A DNA stretch of 64,000 nucleotides from Hymenobacter amundsenii (GTDB taxonomy: Bacteria; Bacteroidota; Bacteroidia; Cytophagales; Hymenobacteraceae). The stretch's first letter is position 1. Each line of letters opens with the position of its first letter. The position numbers were made by a program, and so were the translations under genes. The stretch spans positions 124,001-188,000 of the forward strand of contig NZ_NIRR01000001.1 of NCBI RefSeq assembly GCF_002204745.1, read 5' to 3'. Below are positions 60,544 to 64,000 of the stretch, piece after piece. The notes under the pieces were generated by a model that saw only the letters and a program-made list of their open reading frames with translations, was not told where the DNA came from and searched no databases.

Positions 60544-61662
60544 ATGTCGCATTATCCCTCTTGCTGGCTATTGGCCGCCAGTTTAGCTGCAGCTCCATTC
60601 GCCGCCCAGGCACAAGCCCCGGCTACGCCCTCTGCCTTTCCCGCCGTGTACACCCACGTGCAACAGATGCCGGTATTTCCGGGTGGGGAAGTGGCGCTGT
60701 TCGAGGCTTTGGCCGCACGCATTACCTACCCCGAAGCCGCGTTGCAGCAAAAGCTGGCCGGACAGGTATTCGTGAAGTTTGTGGTGGCTCCTTCGGGGGC
60801 CGTGGCAGAGGCCGAAGTCGTGAAAGGCCCCCATCCGCTGCTCAATGAAGCCGCCCTGGTGGCCGTGCGCGCCCTGCCGGCCTTCGAGCCCGGCCGCCAG
60901 AATGGCCAGCCCGTGCCTGTGGCTTACACGATACCCGTTAAGTTCCGGCTGCCTGCCCCCATTGCCCCGGCCCCGACCGCCTACCAGCTGCCCCAGTACA
61001 ACGGGGGCCCCGAGGCGTTGCGCATCTACCTCAGCAACCAGCCCCTGCCGGCCGGTTACCGCCCGCCGGCTGCCGCTACCCGTCCGCCCCGGGTGTTCGT
61101 ATCATTCGTGGTCGATAGCACCGGGACGGTCAGCCAAGTGGAAGCCGTGCAGCCGTTGCCATTGGAAGACCGCCGCCGCCTGCGCCAGCGCCCTACCGTA
61201 CCAGCACCGGATGCCGCCCTGCTGGCGGCGGCCGAGGCCCGCATCAGCGCAATGCCGGTCTGGGAACCTGCCCAGGAACAAGGCCGACGCGTGGCTTCTA
61301 CCCACACCGAGCCCGTCACTTTCGGCACCGCCGGCCCGGCCCTGGCCTACGCCGATCAAATGCCCGTATTTCCCCAGTCTGGCGGCGAGATGCAGCATAC
61401 CGGACGGCAGATTCGCTACCCCGCTGCCGCCCTGCGTAGCCAAACCCAGGGCGAAATAGCGCTCTACTACGAGGTAGCCGAGGATGGCCATTTGGAAAAC
61501 CTGGAAGTTATCCGCTCTGTGTCGCCGGAAATTGATGCGGAGGCGTTGCGGGTGTTCCGCACCAACTTCCCCGTCTACCAGCCCGCCCGCCACCAAGACC
61601 AGCCGGCCCGGGTATTCTACATCCTGCCGGTTACGTTCAGAATAGTATCCTCATCTAAGTAA
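60544..61662 (+). CDS. Secreted protein with three TonB C-terminal-like domains
   Basis: The 372-residue product begins with a signal peptide (LLAASLAAAPFAAQAQ) and has three copies of the TonB_C fold. The first is near residues 35-135 (YPEAALQQKLAGQVFVKFVVAPSGAVAEAEVVKGPHPLLNEAALVAVRALPAFEPGRQNGQPVPVAYTIPVKF). The second is near residues 170-260 (RPPRVFVSFVVDSTGTVSQVEAV). The third is near residues 280-370 (AALRSQTQGEIALYYEVAEDGHLENLEVIRSV). It lacks the N-terminal membrane anchor and Pro-rich spacer of TonB itself. A role in energy transfer is therefore doubtful. Confidence 0.75.
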   Translation: MSHYPSCWLLAASLAAAPFAAQAQAPATPSAFPAVYTHVQQMPVFPGGEVALFEALAARITYPEAALQQKLAGQVFVKFVVAPSGAVAEAEVVKGPHPLLNEAALVAVRALPAFEPGRQNGQPVPVAYTIPVKFRLPAPIAPAPTAYQLPQYNGGPEALRIYLSNQPLPAGYRPPAAATRPPRVFVSFVVDSTGTVSQVEAVQPLPLEDRRRLRQRPTVPAPDAALLAAAEARISAMPVWEPAQEQGRRVASTHTEPVTFGTAGPALAYADQMPVFPQSGGEMQHTGRQIRYPAAALRSQTQGEIALYYEVAEDGHLENLEVIRSVSPEIDAEALRVFRTNFPVYQPARHQDQPARVFYILPVTFRIVSSSK

Positions 61663-61790
61663 GCACTCTCTGACGAGAATAATTCGAGGTTGGAGTAAGT
61701 ACGCCGTGGCCCCCGTCGGCAACTGCCAAGGAGGGCCACGGCGGGCCGTGCCGTATCCGTTTGCGTTGGTGGGCTAATAAATCCCTCCCA

Positions 61791-61905
61791 ACCCAGCCCC
61801 GCACCCTCAACATGTGGGTAGTAGCCGACAACCTGCGCAAGGGCGCTGCCACGAACGCCGCCAGATTGCTAAGCCGACGCTGAATAAGAGTCTACTGATG
61901 GCCTA
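61791..61905 (+). pseudogene. Decayed duplicate of the asd 3' end
   Basis: This segment matches the last 117 bp of asd (60257-60373): the first 50 bases (ACCCAGCCCCGCACCCTCAA... to AACCTGCGCAA) are identical, then substitutions and small indels appear (GCCGTACAGATTGCC against GCCGCCAGATTGCT), shifting the frame, and the ending CTGATGGCCTAA parallels CTGACGGCCTAA. There is no start. It is downstream of the TonB_C gene, in the same orientation as asd. Confidence 0.85.
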
Positions 61906-61945
61906 ACCGAACGGTAACCAGACCAATATCTACTCTCATTAAGCA

Positions 61946-61981
61946 GCGAGCCCGCCCCTTCAGCAGAAGGAACGGGCTCGC
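61946..61981 (-). terminator. Terminator hairpin of the T9SS-sorted gene
   Basis: GCGAGCCCG (61946-61954) and CGGGCTCGC (61973-61981) form a 9-bp stem, continued inside by CCTTC/GAAGG. It lies 36 nt past the stop of the minus-strand gene at 62017. Confidence 0.75.
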
Positions 61982-62016
61982 ATATTATGCCCGGTTTAAG
62001 GGCACAGTTGGTTTAC

Positions 62017-63855
62017 TTAGCGGCGGTTCAGGCGCAGAACCTGGCGCTGCTGGTTCTGGCTGAGCACCAAGTAGTGCATGCCGGCCGACCAGGCGGCGGC
62101 TTCGGGCAGAACAATTTCCTGCAAACCAGACTGAACTGTTACGGTTTTGAGCAGCAGGAGCTGGCCCAACACGTTGCGCACTTCCACGGTTACCGGCCCT
62201 GCCATAGCCGACACGAAACGAACGGTAGCAACATCGGTGGCTGGGTTGGGGAAAACACTAGCTGCCAGTTCGTTGGTGGCGCTGGACGCAGACACTATCC
62301 GTACGCCCGACGTCGTGGCATCGCCCGAGAAATCGACCTGGCGCAGACGGTAGTACACGGCAGTGGCACCGGCTGGTACGGGAGTAGCATCGGTGAAGCG
62401 GTAGCTGGTGGTAGCGCCGCTGGTAGTGCCGGCACCTGCTACCCGACCCACGGACCGGAACTCAGCCCCGTCGAGGCTGCGCTCAATGTCAAAGTAGTTG
62501 TTGTTGAGTTCGAAAGCAGTTGCCCAGCGCAATTCCGCTCCCTGGCTGGTTTGGGTAGCCGTGAAGGTGGTTAGGCCTACTGGCAAGGGCGTATTACCCA
62601 CCTGAATCTGCACGATGGCAGAACTTGGGCAGCCGCCGGCGGCCGTTGGGCCAGTAACAGTATAGCGAGTGGTAGTGAGGGGGTTCACCATTATCGAAGG
62701 ACCATTGCCGGATACTGTTGTGGTAACACCATTAGTGAAGGCCGTATAGGTGTAGGAGCCGGCAGTTCCGCCGGTTGAGGTGAGGGTAACACTCGTGCCT
62801 GGCGTAGTCGTGGTATTGTTGGGGGCGTTAGAAGAAATGGCAAGGCTGTTGGTGTTCACTGTAACAGAGCCCTGTGCCGAACCAGTAGAACAGCTAGGAA
62901 TTGCTCCTTTGACGGTGTAGGTAGTAGAAGCAGTTGGAGTAACACTAAAAGAAACGGTTCCAGTAGCCGATGACGTAGCAGTAGCGACAGTGGCACCCGA
63001 GCCGTCTACCAGGGTGTACGAAGAATTTGCTACCAGATTGTTTGCGGAAATCGAAACCGGCGTTCCGGCACATACGCCACCCGTAGCGCTGGATGACACT
63101 ACAATTTGGTTGGTTGCTACGTTGATTGACTGTACGGTGTTATTACCGCAGGTCGTGGTGGCAGTGCGCACGAAGTAGTTTGTACTAGTGGTGGGAATAA
63201 CATCAACAAAGTTGTTGGATCCAGTGTACAGAATGGTCTCTGCACCACTGGCATTGACCGTATAGAACGTATAAACAGGGTTGGCCGGCGCTGTTTCGCC
63301 GCCTATCGCAGCCGTTAGCCTTACCGTTGTGCCGGGGCAAACCGTGCTGTTTACTGCTGCGCCAGACGGAGTGGTAGCATCAATGCTAAGCGTCGGGGCG
63401 GTCGTGACAACGATTACATCAAATTTGTTATTAGAACAGTTAACTAGCCGGCTGGTGAACTGAAAAGTGCGGCTCGATGACGCCACTGGCAGTTGAATTG
63501 TAGCAGTGTTTGGCGCAGCTGTAGCAGGATCGTTGTCAAGATTAACTGTCTGCAAGATAGGCCCCAATGGCGCATTGTTTCCACCAGGGTCGCTAATACC
63601 AGTGGCATCTCTCAACACAAAAATAGATGCACCCGTTTGATTCTCAAGCGTAACTATTATCCTGTTAGCAGTAGCAGAAGTAGTACCAGGGCAATAGAAA
63701 GAAGGAGCTAAATTTGTTCCGTTCGTTACTTTAGTTGCAGTGGCGCTGTTGGGCGCAGTGAAATCGAAGTTAGACGAGCACTGAGCTTGGGTCTCCGTGA
63801 TGCCTACTGATAATGCAAAGAGCGCGGCGGCAAGTAGCTTGTACAGGTTTTTCAT
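62017..63855 (-). CDS. T9SS type A-sorted adhesin-like protein with Ig-like repeats
   Basis: The 612-residue product has a signal peptide (LFALSVGITETQAQ, cleavage near residue 25) and Thr/Ser/Val-rich Ig-like or PKD-like strand repeats (for example GTSVTLTSTGGTAGSYTYTAFTNGVTTTVSGNGPSIMVNPLTTTRYTVTGP). Next is a sequence common before the sorting domain (TTFTATQTSQGAELRWATAFELNNNYFDIERSLDGAEFRSVGRV). The T9SS type A C-terminal domain (ASVFPNPATDVATVRFVSAMAGPVTVEVRNVLGQLLL ... QVLRLNRR) ends it. It is likely surface-attached. ATG 63855 starts at the signal peptide. Confidence 0.88.
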   Translation of the reverse strand: MKNLYKLLAAALFALSVGITETQAQCSSNFDFTAPNSATATKVTNGTNLAPSFYCPGTTSATANRIIVTLENQTGASIFVLRDATGISDPGGNNAPLGPILQTVNLDNDPATAAPNTATIQLPVASSSRTFQFTSRLVNCSNNKFDVIVVTTAPTLSIDATTPSGAAVNSTVCPGTTVRLTAAIGGETAPANPVYTFYTVNASGAETILYTGSNNFVDVIPTTSTNYFVRTATTTCGNNTVQSINVATNQIVVSSSATGGVCAGTPVSISANNLVANSSYTLVDGSGATVATATSSATGTVSFSVTPTASTTYTVKGAIPSCSTGSAQGSVTVNTNSLAISSNAPNNTTTTPGTSVTLTSTGGTAGSYTYTAFTNGVTTTVSGNGPSIMVNPLTTTRYTVTGPTAAGGCPSSAIVQIQVGNTPLPVGLTTFTATQTSQGAELRWATAFELNNNYFDIERSLDGAEFRSVGRVAGAGTTSGATTSYRFTDATPVPAGATAVYYRLRQVDFSGDATTSGVRIVSASSATNELAASVFPNPATDVATVRFVSAMAGPVTVEVRNVLGQLLLLKTVTVQSGLQEIVLPEAAAWSAGMHYLVLSQNQQRQVLRLNRR

Positions 63856-64000
63856 TTGACATGTCCCTCACGGGCTTAATGTGGATTTTTGGGCTGAACG
63901 CTTTAAAAGGAACTAAGATTCCTTCTACAGGAAAAACATCTATATCTTCTAATAGACCGGCGTAAGGCACCCAAGACTAGAGTAGATAAACCTTCGTCAG
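63856..64000. other. Upstream region at the right edge
   Basis: This 145-bp AT-rich stretch precedes the T9SS protein on the minus strand and must hold its promoter. A run TCTAATAGAC near 63950 and several AT-rich words occur, but no clear TAnnTTTG was assigned. No other gene is supported here. Confidence 0.35.

Larger units (their letters stand above)
61663..62016. other. Region between the TonB_C protein and the T9SS protein
   Basis: About 350 bp. It holds the decayed asd copy at 61791-61905, the terminator at 61946-61981, and CGTGGCCC...GGGCCACG near 61707-61741 (a short inverted repeat). No intact gene was recognised. Confidence 0.5.

Noticed and set aside
63770-63970. Minus-strand frame upstream of the T9SS protein
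   Set aside because: It overlaps that gene's start in another frame and lies in its presumed promoter.

Overview
The window looks like chromosomal DNA of a GC-rich member of the Bacteroidota, most likely a Hymenobacter-like cytophagalean. Signs of this are promoters of the Bacteroidota type (TTG, about 19 nt, TAnnTTTG), carboxypeptidase-regulatory-like TonB receptors, type IX secretion (T9SS) C-terminal domains, LytS/LytR two-component pairs, DUF1501/DUF1800 and DUF6503 proteins, and rpsU-xer-hpf gene order. The genus is inferred; no 16S rRNA gene is present. No prophage, CRISPR array, rRNA or intact transposase gene was seen.

Layout. 1-9.2 kb: a truncated membrane protein, tRNA-Gly(CCC), a lipoprotein, a CAT-like acetyltransferase and a HAD hydrolase divergent from one palindromic promoter, uvrB, a DUF6970-like lipoprotein, an ECF sigma factor coupled to a protein that joins an inner-membrane anchor to an outer-membrane barrel, and wrbA. 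9.3-19.5 kb: a signalling/envelope block in which two paralogous LytTR regulator/LytS kinase pairs enclose an ABC exporter, a MITE-like element, a TonB-type barrel receptor and a two-lobed pepsin-like lipoprotein. 19.5-28 kb: mostly minus-strand metabolism (coiled-coil protein, aroE, DedA, spermidine-synthase-like protein, PQQ-type dehydrogenase, phosphosulfolactate synthase, TPR protein, SDR epimerase). 27.9-32.1 kb: an exopolysaccharide export/control operon (Wza-like, Wzc-like tyrosine autokinase with a Tyr-Gly tail, CpsB/YwqE-like phosphatase).

32.3-36.6 kb: acyl-CoA dehydrogenase, then rpsU, a Xer recombinase and hpf, then metK. 36.8-44.2 kb: PAP2 phosphatase, polytopic membrane protein, S9 peptidase, HD phosphohydrolase, GNAT enzyme and a secreted sugar dehydrogenase with a T9SS tail. 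44.2-49.5 kb: a metal island with a CDF exporter divergent from an Nramp importer, followed by a TonB receptor; importer and receptor each carry a DtxR/MntR-like palindrome upstream. 49.6-64 kb: small conserved proteins and lipoproteins, a MetA-type transporter-like protein, a DUF1501/DUF1800 pair, a giant lamin-tail-domain protein with an internal duplication, asd, a secreted protein with three TonB C-terminal domains, a decayed copy of the asd 3' end, and a T9SS-sorted adhesin-like protein.

Intergenic DNA is rich in long inverted repeats of at least three sequence families (TCACTCATTCAC-like heptads; GTCATnCTGAGC/GTCATTCAGAGC elements; CATCTGTG tandem 9-mers). No single dramatic new system was found. 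The strongest leads are the palindromic bidirectional promoter, the sigma/membrane-spanning-barrel pair, the metal-box pair, the two-lobed aspartic-protease-like lipoprotein, the MITE, the asd remnant and the palindrome families.
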